Below, one piece after another: positions 35,381 to 46,670 of a DNA stretch of 64,000 nucleotides. The position numbers and the translations under genes were made by a program. The DNA is from Methylacidimicrobium sp. AP8 (lineage in GTDB: Bacteria > Verrucomicrobiota > Verrucomicrobiia > Methylacidiphilales > Methylacidiphilaceae). The stretch is taken from contig NZ_LR797830.1 in the NCBI RefSeq assembly GCF_903064525.1, positions 930,001 through 994,000 on the forward strand, read 5' to 3'. Position 1 is the stretch's first letter. Each line of letters opens with the position of its first letter. The notes below the pieces were generated by a model, which saw only the letters and a program-made list of their open reading frames with translations, had not been told where the DNA came from and ran no database searches.

Positions 35381-36444
35381 AGCCTTCGGAGCTGAGGGAC
35401 CTATGCGGCCGGCGGCTCGGACGGGAGGAGGTCGAGAGGGCGGTTGCGCTCCTGCTCGACGCGGAGATCCCAGAGGAGGAGAAGATCGCGTTCCTGACCG
35501 ATCTGGAGGAACGCGGGGCGACGGGCCGGGAGGCGGCGTTTTTCGCCGCAGCCTTTCGGGCGCGGGCGGTCCCCCTGGGATTTTCCGGCCATTGGGAAGG
35601 CAAGCCGCTCTTGGACTGCTGCGGCACTGGCGGAGGAGGGCTGAACCTCTGCAACGTCTCGACCGGAACCATGTTCGTGCTGGCGGCCGCAGGCATTCCG
35701 GTCGTCAAGCACGGCAACCGCGGGATAAGCAAGGTTTCGGGGAGCGCGGACGTCCTGGAGGCGATGGGCATCCCGATCGAACTCTCGCCGGAAGCGGCGG
35801 AGCGCAGCCTGCGGGAGCTCGGGATGACCTATCTCCATGCCCCTGACTACCATCCGGCGTTCCGGACGCTGGGTCCCCTGCGGAAGAAGCTCGCCGCCCG
35901 GGGCCGGAAGACGATCTTTCACCTGCTGGGGCCGCTCCTCAATCCGGCCCGCCCTTCGGCGCAGGTGGTCGGGGTCTTTTCCCGCGCACACCTGGCCCTT
36001 ATCGAGGAAGCGCTCCGGCTGGGCGGTTGCCGGAGGACCGCTGTGGTCTTCGGGACCGATGCGCAGGGGCGGGCTCTCGGAGAGCTCGGCATCGACGGCG
36101 AGGCGGAGGTCCGGGGTCTTGCCCTCCAAGGGGTCCGGGAGGCGTTGACCGTCTTCGCCCGCCGTCGGGGCTATGCGGGCTCCAGGTTGGAGGAAGCGCT
36201 GGTCGGGTCCGCGCGGGAGAGCGCGGCCCGGCTCCGGGCGGTGTTCGAGGGTCGGGAGAAGGGGCTCGTCCGGGGGCTTCTCGTGGCGAATGCCGCGGTG
36301 GGGCTGATCGCCGGCGGGTATCCCGGTTCGTTCGCCGAAGCGCTCGATGCGGTTGAGGATCTGCTCGATCGCGGTATGGCGGCGGAGAAGCTCCGGGCGG
36401 CCGAACGCCTCGCCCCCGACCTGCGCCGCGCCTCTCGGTTCTAG
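35377..36444 (+). CDS. trpD: Anthranilate phosphoribosyltransferase
   Basis: Transfers phosphoribosyl from PRPP to anthranilate in tryptophan synthesis. 355 residues with the PRPP motif DCCGTGGGG, NVSTGTMFVLAAAGIPV, KHGNRGISKVSGSADVLEA and HPAFRTLGPLRKKL, all TrpD signatures. Start overlaps the carA stop (ATGA). Its position at the end of a pyrimidine operon is unusual; no other trp gene is adjacent. A TrpD2-like function is conceivable but the motifs fit classical TrpD. Confidence 0.9.
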   Translation: MKPSELRDLCGRRLGREEVERAVALLLDAEIPEEEKIAFLTDLEERGATGREAAFFAAAFRARAVPLGFSGHWEGKPLLDCCGTGGGGLNLCNVSTGTMFVLAAAGIPVVKHGNRGISKVSGSADVLEAMGIPIELSPEAAERSLRELGMTYLHAPDYHPAFRTLGPLRKKLAARGRKTIFHLLGPLLNPARPSAQVVGVFSRAHLALIEEALRLGGCRRTAVVFGTDAQGRALGELGIDGEAEVRGLALQGVREALTVFARRRGYAGSRLEEALVGSARESAARLRAVFEGREKGLVRGLLVANAAVGLIAGGYPGSFAEALDAVEDLLDRGMAAEKLRAAERLAPDLRRASRF

Positions 36445-36513
36445 AACGGAAAGCGGAACCGGGAGGGAAGGGAAGTGCGTTTTGCCGCGGAAAACGGAGA
36501 GAAGACCAGACCG

Positions 36514-37620
36514 ATGAGACGACGATGGAGAGCGAAGGGCTGCGCCGGACTCGCCCTTCTTTGGCTGCTCGGCCCGGCGCCCGGCCGGGCCGAGGCTCCG
36601 GCCGACGAGCCGGCCGTCCAGGTCGTCCAGCGAGTCCTCCCGGCCGTGGCGAACATCAACGCCGAGCGGGTCGTGCGCCGGCAGGTGCGGGATCCGTTCG
36701 AGCTCTTCTTCGGCCGCTACTATATCTTCTCGGAGCGGGTGCGGAGCCTCGGTTCGGGCGTCGTCGTCGCACCCGAGGGATTCGTCCTTACCTGCGCCCA
36801 CGTCGTCGAGCGGGCGGTCAATCGTGCGGTCAAGGTAAGCCTCTCGCAAGGAAGCGGCTACCAGGCAGATGTTCTGTTCGAGGACCCGGCTCAGGATCTG
36901 GCGCTTCTCAAGGTCCATGCGCATAAGGCTCTCCCTGCTTACGACATCCAAAGGCTTTCTCCCAACCTTTTGGGCCAGACGGTGATCGTGCTCGGAAACC
37001 CGGTCGGCTATCAGAACAGCGTCTCCAAGGGGATCCTGAGCGCCAAGGACAGGGCGATCCAAACGGAGGAGGGGCAGATCGGTGGACTGCTCCAGACCGA
37101 CGCCGCGATCAATCCGGGCAACAGCGGCGGGCCGCTCGTCGACCTGACGGGCGCCTTCGTCGGGTTGAGCTCGGCCAAGTTCAGCGGGGAGGCGATCGAG
37201 GGGATCGGCTTTGCCATTCCCGGGGAGCGGGTGCTCGCCTGGTACCGGAAGGCGAGGGAAGCGGCCCTGGGCGGCCGGAAGGCTCCGGTCGCCACCCTCG
37301 ACCGTTTTCTGGCGAAGCGGTTCGGCATCGTCGCCCAGGAGCTGACCGAGGAGCTGGCCGCCTCCTTCCGGGTCGCGCCGGGAAGCGGCCTCTTGATCGG
37401 ATCGGTGGAGAGAGGAAGCCCGGCCGCCGCCGCCGGGATCCAGGCGGGGATGATCCTTGTGGCCATCGGGAACATTCAGGTGTCGGATCTTGGGGATCTT
37501 CCGCCCGAGCTGGCGAAGATCGGTCCGGGAGCCCGGGTCCCGCTGACGATCACGATCGTGGAGCAGCGGGGGCCGATCCTTTTTCAGCGGACGCAGACGG
37601 TGGAGGTCGTCGCCCGTTAG
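36514..37620 (+). CDS. HtrA/DegP-like periplasmic serine protease with one PDZ domain
   Basis: Predicted exported trypsin-like protease of 368 residues. A signal peptide (RRRWRAKGCAGLALLWLLG to GRAEA) precedes the protease domain with a complete triad: His in TCAHVV, Asp in AQDLALLKV and Ser in GNSGGPLVDL. One PDZ domain follows (GLLIGSVERGSPAAAAGIQAGMILVAI read in two parts: SVERGSPAAAAGIQAG then MILVAIG). The single PDZ resembles DegS or short HtrA. An in-frame GTG at 36475 would add 13 residues; the ATG at 36514 is preferred because GGAGAGAAG lies upstream and it gives a compact signal peptide. Confidence 0.88.
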   Translation: MRRRWRAKGCAGLALLWLLGPAPGRAEAPADEPAVQVVQRVLPAVANINAERVVRRQVRDPFELFFGRYYIFSERVRSLGSGVVVAPEGFVLTCAHVVERAVNRAVKVSLSQGSGYQADVLFEDPAQDLALLKVHAHKALPAYDIQRLSPNLLGQTVIVLGNPVGYQNSVSKGILSAKDRAIQTEEGQIGGLLQTDAAINPGNSGGPLVDLTGAFVGLSSAKFSGEAIEGIGFAIPGERVLAWYRKAREAALGGRKAPVATLDRFLAKRFGIVAQELTEELAASFRVAPGSGLLIGSVERGSPAAAAGIQAGMILVAIGNIQVSDLGDLPPELAKIGPGARVPLTITIVEQRGPILFQRTQTVEVVAR

Positions 37621-37724
37621 CGCGGAGTGCGCATGGCAGGCGGTCGGTGGCGAGGTGGCGGAAAGGAGGGGGGCGGGATGCTCGCCCCTTGTGCGCGCCT
37701 CCGCATTTGCATAGAGTCTTTCTA

Positions 37725-40754
<3,030 letters not shown>

Positions 40755-40795
40755 TCGTCCGGGGATCAAGAGAGGCCAGCGGACGCTGGGACCCG

Positions 40796-42028
40796 ATGAC
40801 CGTCGAACTAGTGAGCACCGGAACCGAGCTCCTGTTGGGCGAGGTGGCGGAGGCCCATCTGGCCTTTGTGGGCAGGGAGCTTCGGTCCTTGGGGCTGCGG
40901 CTGGAGCGGCAGACAGTCGTGCCCGACGGGATGGTTGTCCGGCGCGTCCTTGAGGATGCGCTCTTCCGTTCGGATGTCGTGCTCGTGACGGGCGGGCTGG
41001 GAGCCACCTCCGACGACAACACGCGGGAAGCCGCGGCCGAGGCGATCGGCCGGGAGCTCGAGTTCCAGCCGGCGGTCGAATCGCGAATCCGGGCCTTTTG
41101 CTCCGCCAAGGGGATCGCGGCGCTGCCGGAAGCCATTCGGCGACAGGCGATGGTTCCCAAGGGGGCGCAGGTCCTCTGGAACTCCGCAGGCCCCGCGCCC
41201 GGACTTTTCATCCAGAAAGGGAGGCTGGCGATGTTCCTGCTGCCGGGACCGCCCCGGGAGCTGGTGCCGATGTGGCGCTCGGCGGTCGTCCCTTGGCTGC
41301 GCGCCCGCGCGAACGGTCAGGCTTTTTTCTGGCGCTCCTGGTGGAGCGTGGGCTTGAGCGAGTGGGAGGTCCAGGAGCGGGTGGAGAGAGATCTCCGCGC
41401 CTTGGGGATACAGGAGATCGGCTATTGCGAGCGGGCAGGAGAGGTGGAGCTTCGTATTGGCCACTCCGAGGCGTCGGTCCTCGACCGCGCGGAGGTGCTG
41501 GTCAAAGAGCGGCTAGGATCGTCTCTCTTCGGCGGGGAGGGTATGACCTTGGAGGGAGCGGTCATCGAGCTGGCGACGCGTGCCGGCCGGACCATCGCCA
41601 CTGCGGAATCCTGCACGGGGGGGCTGGTCGCTCACCGACTGACGGATGTGCCGGGAAGCTCCGCAGCGTTTACTTTCGGCTGGATCGCTTATGCGAACGC
41701 GGCGAAAGTGGAGCAGCTCGGAGTGGCTCCCGAGCTGCTGGAGGCCCACGGGGCCGTGAGCTCCGAGGTGGCGGAGGCGATGGCGGCTGGTGCGCTGCGG
41801 CGGAGCGGGGCCGACTTGGCGGTTTCGGTGACCGGGATCGCCGGGCCGACGGGGGGAACCCCCGAAAAGCCGGTCGGCCTAGTCTGGTTCGGGTTGGCGG
41901 CCAAGGGAAAGGTCGTTTCCTTCCGGAAAATCTTTCCTGGGGATCGGAGCATGGTGAAGCGGCTGGCTTCGCAAGCGGCGCTCGATGCGCTCCGGCGGGC
42001 TCTTCTCGCCGGTGGTGAGCTTGGATAG
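40796..42028 (+). CDS. cinA: CinA-family nicotinamide-nucleotide amidohydrolase
   Basis: Two-domain protein of 410 residues. The N-terminal molybdopterin-binding-like domain has STGTELLLGEV and VTGGLGATSDDNTREA. The C-terminal amidohydrolase domain (about residues 250-410), which deamidates NMN, has AESCTGGLVAHRLTDVPGSS and SVTGIAGPTGGTPEKPVGLV. The length and both domains match CinA. It begins 41 bp after secA. Confidence 0.94.
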   Translation: MTVELVSTGTELLLGEVAEAHLAFVGRELRSLGLRLERQTVVPDGMVVRRVLEDALFRSDVVLVTGGLGATSDDNTREAAAEAIGRELEFQPAVESRIRAFCSAKGIAALPEAIRRQAMVPKGAQVLWNSAGPAPGLFIQKGRLAMFLLPGPPRELVPMWRSAVVPWLRARANGQAFFWRSWWSVGLSEWEVQERVERDLRALGIQEIGYCERAGEVELRIGHSEASVLDRAEVLVKERLGSSLFGGEGMTLEGAVIELATRAGRTIATAESCTGGLVAHRLTDVPGSSAAFTFGWIAYANAAKVEQLGVAPELLEAHGAVSSEVAEAMAAGALRRSGADLAVSVTGIAGPTGGTPEKPVGLVWFGLAAKGKVVSFRKIFPGDRSMVKRLASQAALDALRRALLAGGELG

Positions 42029-42043
42029 TGATGAAATTAAGAG

Positions 42044-42074
42044 TTGTTTTGGAGCGGGAACTTTTTTTTAAAAT
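42044..42074 (+). promoter_or_regulatory. Possible promoter for aat
   Basis: AT-rich island between cinA and aat: TTGTTT at 42044-42049 and TTTAAA/TAAAAT at 42067-42074, spacer 17-19 bp, just upstream of the GTG at 42081. It implies a very short leader. Confidence 0.35.
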
Positions 42075-42080
42075 AACGCC

Positions 42081-42746
42081 GTGGCAGCGATCATTCTGAA
42101 CCTCTTCCGCATTCATTTTCCGGATGTATCCCGCGCCGATCCCGACGGCTTGGTGGCGGTCGGAGGGGATCTGTCGGTGGGCCGGCTTCTCGCGGGCTAC
42201 CGGTCGGGCATCTTTCCCTGGACCGATCGGCCGCTGACTTGGTGGTCGCCCGATCCGCGGGCCATCTTTGAGCTGGATCGCTTTCATGTCCCCCGGCGCT
42301 TGGCGCAGAAGCTGCGGCAAGGGAAATTCGCGTTCACGGTCAACCAGGCCTTTCCGGAAGTCATCCGCGGCTGCGCCCGCCCGGCGCCCGGACGGGAGCA
42401 CACATGGATTAGCCCGCGGTTTATCAAGGCTTACTGCGAGCTGCACCGGCAGGGATACGCCCACAGCGTCGAGGTCTGGAAGGACGGCGAGCTTGTCGGA
42501 GGGCTTTACGGAGTGGCGATCGGGGGGTTCTTTGCCGGCGAATCGATGTTTCATCTGGTCTCGGATGCCTCGAAGGCGGCCCTTGTCTTCACGGTGAACC
42601 GCCTGATCGAGCGCGGCTTCCGGCTCTTCGACACCCAAGTGGCCACCCCGACGACGCGCCAGATGGGGGCGATCGACATCAGCCGCGACGAGTACCTGCA
42701 GCGGCTTTCCGAGGCTCTCTCCCAGCAGGCTTCTTTTGCTCCCTAG
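42081..42746 (+). CDS. aat: Leucyl/phenylalanyl-tRNA-protein transferase
   Basis: Adds Leu or Phe to N-terminal Arg/Lys of proteins, marking them for the ClpAPS N-degron pathway. 221 residues with FPDVSRADPDGLVAVGGDL, YRSGIFPW, WWSPDPRAIF, the TWISPRFIKAYCELH region and GGLYGVAIGGFFAGESMF, all characteristic. GTG start. Its stop overlaps the arsR stop by four bases, tail to tail. Confidence 0.94.
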   Translation: MAAIILNLFRIHFPDVSRADPDGLVAVGGDLSVGRLLAGYRSGIFPWTDRPLTWWSPDPRAIFELDRFHVPRRLAQKLRQGKFAFTVNQAFPEVIRGCARPAPGREHTWISPRFIKAYCELHRQGYAHSVEVWKDGELVGGLYGVAIGGFFAGESMFHLVSDASKAALVFTVNRLIERGFRLFDTQVATPTTRQMGAIDISRDEYLQRLSEALSQQASFAP

Positions 42747-43123
42747 CGGTCCCCGCTGGACGGGGCTTCCCCGGCCGGTTCCTGCTCGCTGCCCGGCGGC
42801 CGGACCGCGGCCTCCCCGCAGATGTCCCGTGCGAGGCCCGGCCGGCCGCAGCAGTCGTGGAGGAGATAGCCGATCAGCCGATTGACCGTCGCGAAGTTGA
42901 CCGAATAGAGGACGAGCTTCCCCTGCCTTTGCGAGCGCGCCAAGCGGGCGTGCTTCAGCTGCTGCAGATGGAAGGAGAGGGTGGCTAACGGGACCTTGAG
43001 CCGCGCCGCGATCTCCCCGGCCGGCATCCCCCCGGGTCCGGCCTGAACCATCAGCCGAAAGACGTCGAGCCGGGTCTCCTGTCCCAGCGCGGCGAGGACT
43101 TCGACGGCTTGACGCGTTCTCAT
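42743..43123 (-). CDS. arsR: ArsR-family metalloregulator
   Basis: 126-residue winged-helix repressor that probably releases DNA on binding As(III). The HTH is AAGEIAARLKVPLATLSFHLQQLKHARL-like: helices GEIAARLKVPL and ATLSFHLQQLKHA are clear. Cys91, Cys92 and Cys102 in DCCGRPGLARDIC near the C-terminus form a plausible As(III) site of the CC-x9-C type. It is divergent from the broken ACR3 gene, so the 65-bp gap probably holds its operator. The gene itself looks intact although its efflux target is not. Confidence 0.88.
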   Translation of the reverse strand: MRTRQAVEVLAALGQETRLDVFRLMVQAGPGGMPAGEIAARLKVPLATLSFHLQQLKHARLARSQRQGKLVLYSVNFATVNRLIGYLLHDCCGRPGLARDICGEAAVRPPGSEQEPAGEAPSSGDR

Positions 43124-43143
43124 GGTTTTAGTATTGTAAAAAT

Positions 43144-43183
43144 ATCAATATGGATGCTAATTGGCTTCCTATTGCTTTATAAT
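43144..43183 (+). promoter_or_regulatory. Putative ArsR operator and ACR3 promoter
   Basis: AT-rich gap between arsR and ACR3. An inverted repeat CAAT (43146-43149) and ATTG (43160-43163) fits an ArsR-type operator. A perfect TATAAT at 43178-43183 ends only five bases before the ACR3 ATG at 43189, which implies a leaderless or near-leaderless transcript. No good -35 box was seen. Confidence 0.35.
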
Positions 43184-43312
43184 CGCTTATGAATGCACAG
43201 TCAAGCAAGCGGGTTGCCTTCTTCGAGCGCTATCTCAGCCTGTGGGTTGCGGCGTGCATGGTGCTCGGCGTAGCTCTCGGCAGGGCATCTCCCGCGGCCG
43301 CCCACCGCCTAA

Positions 43313-44841
43313 CAGCCTGTCGGCCTTAGTACGAGAGTTTGCCACGATGCGGCGACGGTCCGATGCGGCATGGGGAGCGATTGTCTCGGGAATCCTAAAA
43401 ACCAAGACAATGCGACGACCGTTTTTCCGGCGGAGAGCGACCATAGGGATCCAATCGGAAGGGAACCGGGCTTGCGGGCTCCCCCAAGCTTCCAAAGTCG
43501 CTTGAAGTTGTACGCCAAGCAGACCAACGACCATTCGCCCTGGACTTTGGCTTGCCCGCGGAGCCGAAATGCTCGGAAGCCCATTACCGATTTGATGATG
43601 CCGAAGACCGGTTCGACCGTCTGCTTGCGTCGAGCATAGAGGCGGCGGCCTTCCGGACTGGCGAGCTTCTCAACCATCTTGCGTCTCCACGGGGCGGTAT
43701 ATTCCACGGGCTTCTCCCGTCGACGATCGGTGGGCCGGAACTCGTATCGCCGGCGGCATTCCCGAGCTTCAGCCCTCATCGGACAGTAGACTTCGATTCC
43801 CTCCGCCTGCAGAGCCTCGACCTGTTCGCCATTGGCATACCCCGTGTCTACCAGCACCGCACGGACCCGACCGGCTTCCGTAGGAATGGCCCGCAGGTCG
43901 GCTTCCCACTCGCCGGCATCGTTGGCGCACACACTCACCCGAGCCGAAAGAAAGCACCAAGGCACTCCCTTCCGCATCTACGGCCGCTTGCGCATTAATA
44001 GCTCCGTGCGAAGGCTTCGCTTCCCGCTCTTGCGCATCTGCCGGCTCAAGGGCTCGGTCAGGTTGCTTTGCTCCTCCGCCCCAGGCTTCTCCTCCGGAGG
44101 GTGGATATGCCGCCCTTTGGCACTCCCCTTGCGAGCTTCCCGTTCTTTTCCCTTCCGCTCGTAATCCGCACGCTCCCGCTCCGCTCGCTCCTTGGCCCGT
44201 TCCTCCAGCCGGCGTTGCGCTTCCTCTAGCTTTGCCTGGAGCCGCTCCCGCCGACCAATCTCCTCAGGTAGCTTGCCCGGATCCGCTTCCTCTCTCCGGT
44301 CCGCTTCCTCCGCCTTCTTCAAGAGATCTGCCACATCCGCCCGCAAAAGCTCCACCAGTTCTCCGGCCCGCTCGTAGGTCACATTCCGATGCTTGCTCGC
44401 GTTGGCCCGAATCTTGGTCCCGTCGACACTCACCACCCCGACCTTCAAAAGCTTCATCTCCCGGGCCAACTCCAAGACCTTCAAAAAGCAGTCCGCCACC
44501 GCAGCAAAGTTCTCCCGCCGAAACCGGCAGATCGTGTCGTGATCCGGATGGGTCTTCGCACAAAGATAACGCACCGCCACGTCCCGCCGCGTCGCTGCCT
44601 CAATCCTCCGACTCGAAAAGATTCCGTTGGCGTAGCAATAAATCAAAAGCGAGAGCATCATCGACGGCGGATACTGTGCGTCCCCAGTCCCGCATACGTT
44701 CACCCGAAAGCCCCGCAGATCCATCCTCTCCACCGCCTCGATGACAAAATGCACCAAGTCGTCCTCCTCCACCCAATCTCGCAGGTCCTCGGGCAAAAGC
44801 ATCGGCGTCATCCGATCCACCGTCACAAATCGCTCAGCCAT
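43313..44841 (-). pseudogene. IS1182-family transposase, multiply frameshifted
   Basis: DDE transposase read from an ATG at 44841 (MAERFVTVDRMTPMLLPEDL). The N-terminal DUF772 domain is intact (HPDHDTICRFRRENF), as is the first Asp in VVSVDGTKIRANAS. Near 43978-44020 the frame breaks repeatedly: after SRQMRKSG the conserved text SEAFARSY, then NAQAAVDAEGSALVLS, then SARVSVCANDAGEWEADL lie in three successive frames. The rest has the second Asp (VLVDTGYANG) and the Glu region (KQTVEPVFGIIKSVMGFR then GEWSLVCLAYNFKRL). Three indels within about 80 bp make it inactive. Confidence 0.85.
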
Positions 44842-44889
44842 GCCCTCTTTTACCATATTCCAGAAGGAAAAGGAAAGTCCGACAGGCTG
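43313..44889. mobile_element. IS1182-like insertion sequence, 1577 bp
   Basis: Bounded by imperfect inverted repeats: left CAGCCTGTCGGCCTT, right (reverse complement) CAGCCTGTCGGACTT. It is flanked by 4-bp direct repeats CTAA at 43309-43312 and 44890-44893. The insertion lies inside the ACR3 gene. The only gene is a broken transposase on the minus strand. Confidence 0.9.
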
Positions 44890-45430
44890 CTAAGCGGCAT
44901 GGAATGGGGAGGGAGCCACATCAACATCCCGATCGCGGTTCTGATCTGGCTCATGATCTTCCCGATGATGCTCAAGATCGACTTCGGCGGCCTGCGCGGG
45001 GTCGCCCGGCGGCCGAAGGGGCTGGCGATCACCCTCTTTGTCAACTGGCTGGTCAAGCCCTTCAGCATGGCTCTGATCGGATCGCTCCTCGTCGTCGGGC
45101 TCTTTTCCTCGGCGTTCCACTGGATCGACCCGGCCACCGCCCACAATTATCTAGCCGGCTTGATCATCCTGGCGGCGGCTCCTTGCACGGCGATGGTCTT
45201 TGTCTGGAGCTATCTGGTCGAAGGGGATGCGGCGTACACGTTGGCGCAGGTGGCCGTCAACGACCTCATCATGACCTTCGCCTTCGCCCCCATCGTCATG
45301 CTGCTTGTCGGGGTGAGCGGGATCGTGGTCCCCAAGGAGGTGCTGCTCACCTCTGTCGTCGCCTTCATCGTGATTCCGCTGGCGGCGGGCTGGGTGACCC
45401 GCAGCCTCGTCATCCGACTCAAGGGCCTAG

Positions 45431-45607
45431 CGGCCATTTCTCACAAGCTTTCTCCTACGGCTTGCAAAACGGGCTCGTCTGCTTCGTTGGGCTTGGTTTT
45501 CCATCCTCGCAGTATGTCTTCATACAGCTCCGGTGGAAAACCTGCGCCCGCCTCGCACCCAAGCCCATTTGCGGCGCCTCGGCTACGAAATTTGTGAGAA
45601 ATGGCCG
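45431..45607. mobile_element. MITE copy A, 177 bp, inside ACR3
   Basis: Non-coding element with 16-bp perfect terminal inverted repeats (CGGCCATTTCTCACAA at the left, its complement at the right) and CTAG direct repeats at 45427-45430 and 45608-45611. The uninterrupted target can be read as AAG GGC CTA GCC TGG, giving the ACR3 residues KGLAW. It shares nearly all of its interior with copy B at 63.5 kb; they differ mainly in a short block (TTGG here, CTCCC there). The terminal repeats differ from those of the neighbouring IS1182-like element, so another transposase must move it. Confidence 0.92.
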
Positions 45608-46107
45608 CTAGCCTGGTTCGAAGGTGCGTTCCTTCCGCCCTTCCAGCCGGTGACGACTCTCGCCCTCCTGGCAACGCTGGTGATGATCTTCGCCTTCCAG
45701 GCGGAGAACATTCTGGCGAACGGGATTGCGGTCGGGTTGCTGGCCATTCCGATCCTGATCCAGGTTTATGCCAACGCGGGCCTCACCTACCTGCTCATGC
45801 GCTGGTTCCGGGTGCCGCACCCCGTCGCTTCTCCCGGAGCATTGATCGGGGCGAGCAACTTCTTCGAGCTTGCGGTGGCGGTCGCGATCACGCTCTTCGG
45901 CCCGACCTCCCCCGCGGCGCTGGCGACGGTGGTCGGGGTTCTGGTCGAGGTGCCGGTCATGCTTTCGGTCTGCCGCTTCTGTGTCGGCACCAAGGCCTGG
46001 TACGAAGCGATCGGATTGGATTTCTTCGACACGGAATCGATTCCGCAGGAAATCGAGTGTGTCGGAAAGGCAGCGGAAGAGAAAATCGGACAAGGAAAGG
46101 AGAAGCG

Positions 46108-46467
46108 ATGACGACGATCGAGATTTTTGAACCGCCTCTCTGTTGCCCTACGGGCGTTTGCGGGGCCGAAGTCGACCAGGCTCTCGTCGATTTCGCCGCC
46201 GACGTGGAGTGGGCGAAGCACAAGGGCATGACGATCCGCCGGTGGAACCTCCTCCGACAACCACTCGCCTTTGCGGAGAACCCCAAGGTGAAGGCCTTCC
46301 TGGAGCGGTCCGGCCAAGAAGCTCTTCCCTTCTTCCTTGGAGGAAGGTTGCCTAGACGATCGGCAACCGCTTGCTCAGAGCGAACTCGGCCAACCTGGCC
46401 AATTGCCGGTCCAGATCCGCTTTTGGATCGGCGCTGGACACGCGCGCCTAGAGGGCGACGCCGTTAG
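46108..46467 (+). pseudogene. arsD: Arsenic metallochaperone ArsD, 3' end replaced
   Basis: ArsD passes As(III) to efflux ATPases and represses ars genes weakly. The start is intact: IEIFEPPLCCPTGVCG with the three As-binding Cys, then VDQALVDFAADVEWAKHKG and LAFAENPKVKAFLERSGQEA LPFFLGG (split here). After GG (about 46345) the sequence no longer resembles ArsD; it runs into the 3' end of an IS607 remnant lying on the other strand and stops at 46467. The final residues (RRSATACSERTRPTW...) are therefore chimeric. The N-terminal part could still bind As(III). No arsA is present. Confidence 0.8.
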
Positions 46468-46609
46468 GCTGCGCCGGCTCCGCATGCACGATCACGGTTC
46501 CGGCCGGCAACTGCTCGGCCGGGACGGGCAAACGCCCATCCTTCCGCATCCGCCAAGCCGTCTTGTAGCTAATGCCCTGCTGCTTGGCCCAGACACTCAA
46601 CGTAAATTT
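46352..46609 (-). pseudogene. IS607 serine-resolvase transposase (TnpA) remnant
   Basis: The minus strand reads LSVWAKQQGISYKTAWRMRK then DGRLPVPAEQLPAGTVIVHA, the MerR-like DNA-binding start of IS607 TnpA, then NGVAL, an amber stop, and ARVSSADPKADLDRQLARLA followed by EFALSKRLPIV. The stop replaces the Tyr of the normal YARVSS motif, next to the catalytic Ser. The frame ends at a TAG at 46352-46354, where the ArsD sequence begins. The catalytic domain's remainder and tnpB are missing. The ATG start is also lost. Confidence 0.85.
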
Positions 46610-46670
46610 CGCTCTAGGCAAGCCGCCACGGGGGTAGGCTGATTCGTCAGCGGGGCCGGCGGGTCGGCCG

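Larger units (their letters stand above)
43189..46111 (+). pseudogene. ACR3-type arsenite efflux permease, interrupted by two insertions
   Basis: Three coding pieces: 43189-43312, 44894-45430 and 45612-46111 (with target duplications between). Piece 1 encodes the ACR3 N-terminus (FFERYLSLWVAACMVLGVAL). Piece 2 holds MEWGGSHINIPIAVLIWLMI and the AAPCTAMVFVWSYL motif with the catalytic Cys. Piece 3 starts WFEGAFLPP and contains SNFFELAVAVAITLFG. Removing 1581 bp (IS1182-like plus one CTAA) and 181 bp (MITE plus one CTAG) leaves 1161 bp, exactly 387 codons, in one frame with HRLSGMEW and KGLAWFEG at the joints. Piece 3 still has a local ORF but no full permease can be made. Stop overlaps arsD start (ATGA). 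Confidence 0.93.

Noticed and set aside
42062-42069. Run of eight T as a terminator for cinA
   Set aside because: No GC-rich hairpin directly before the run; it fits better as part of the aat promoter.
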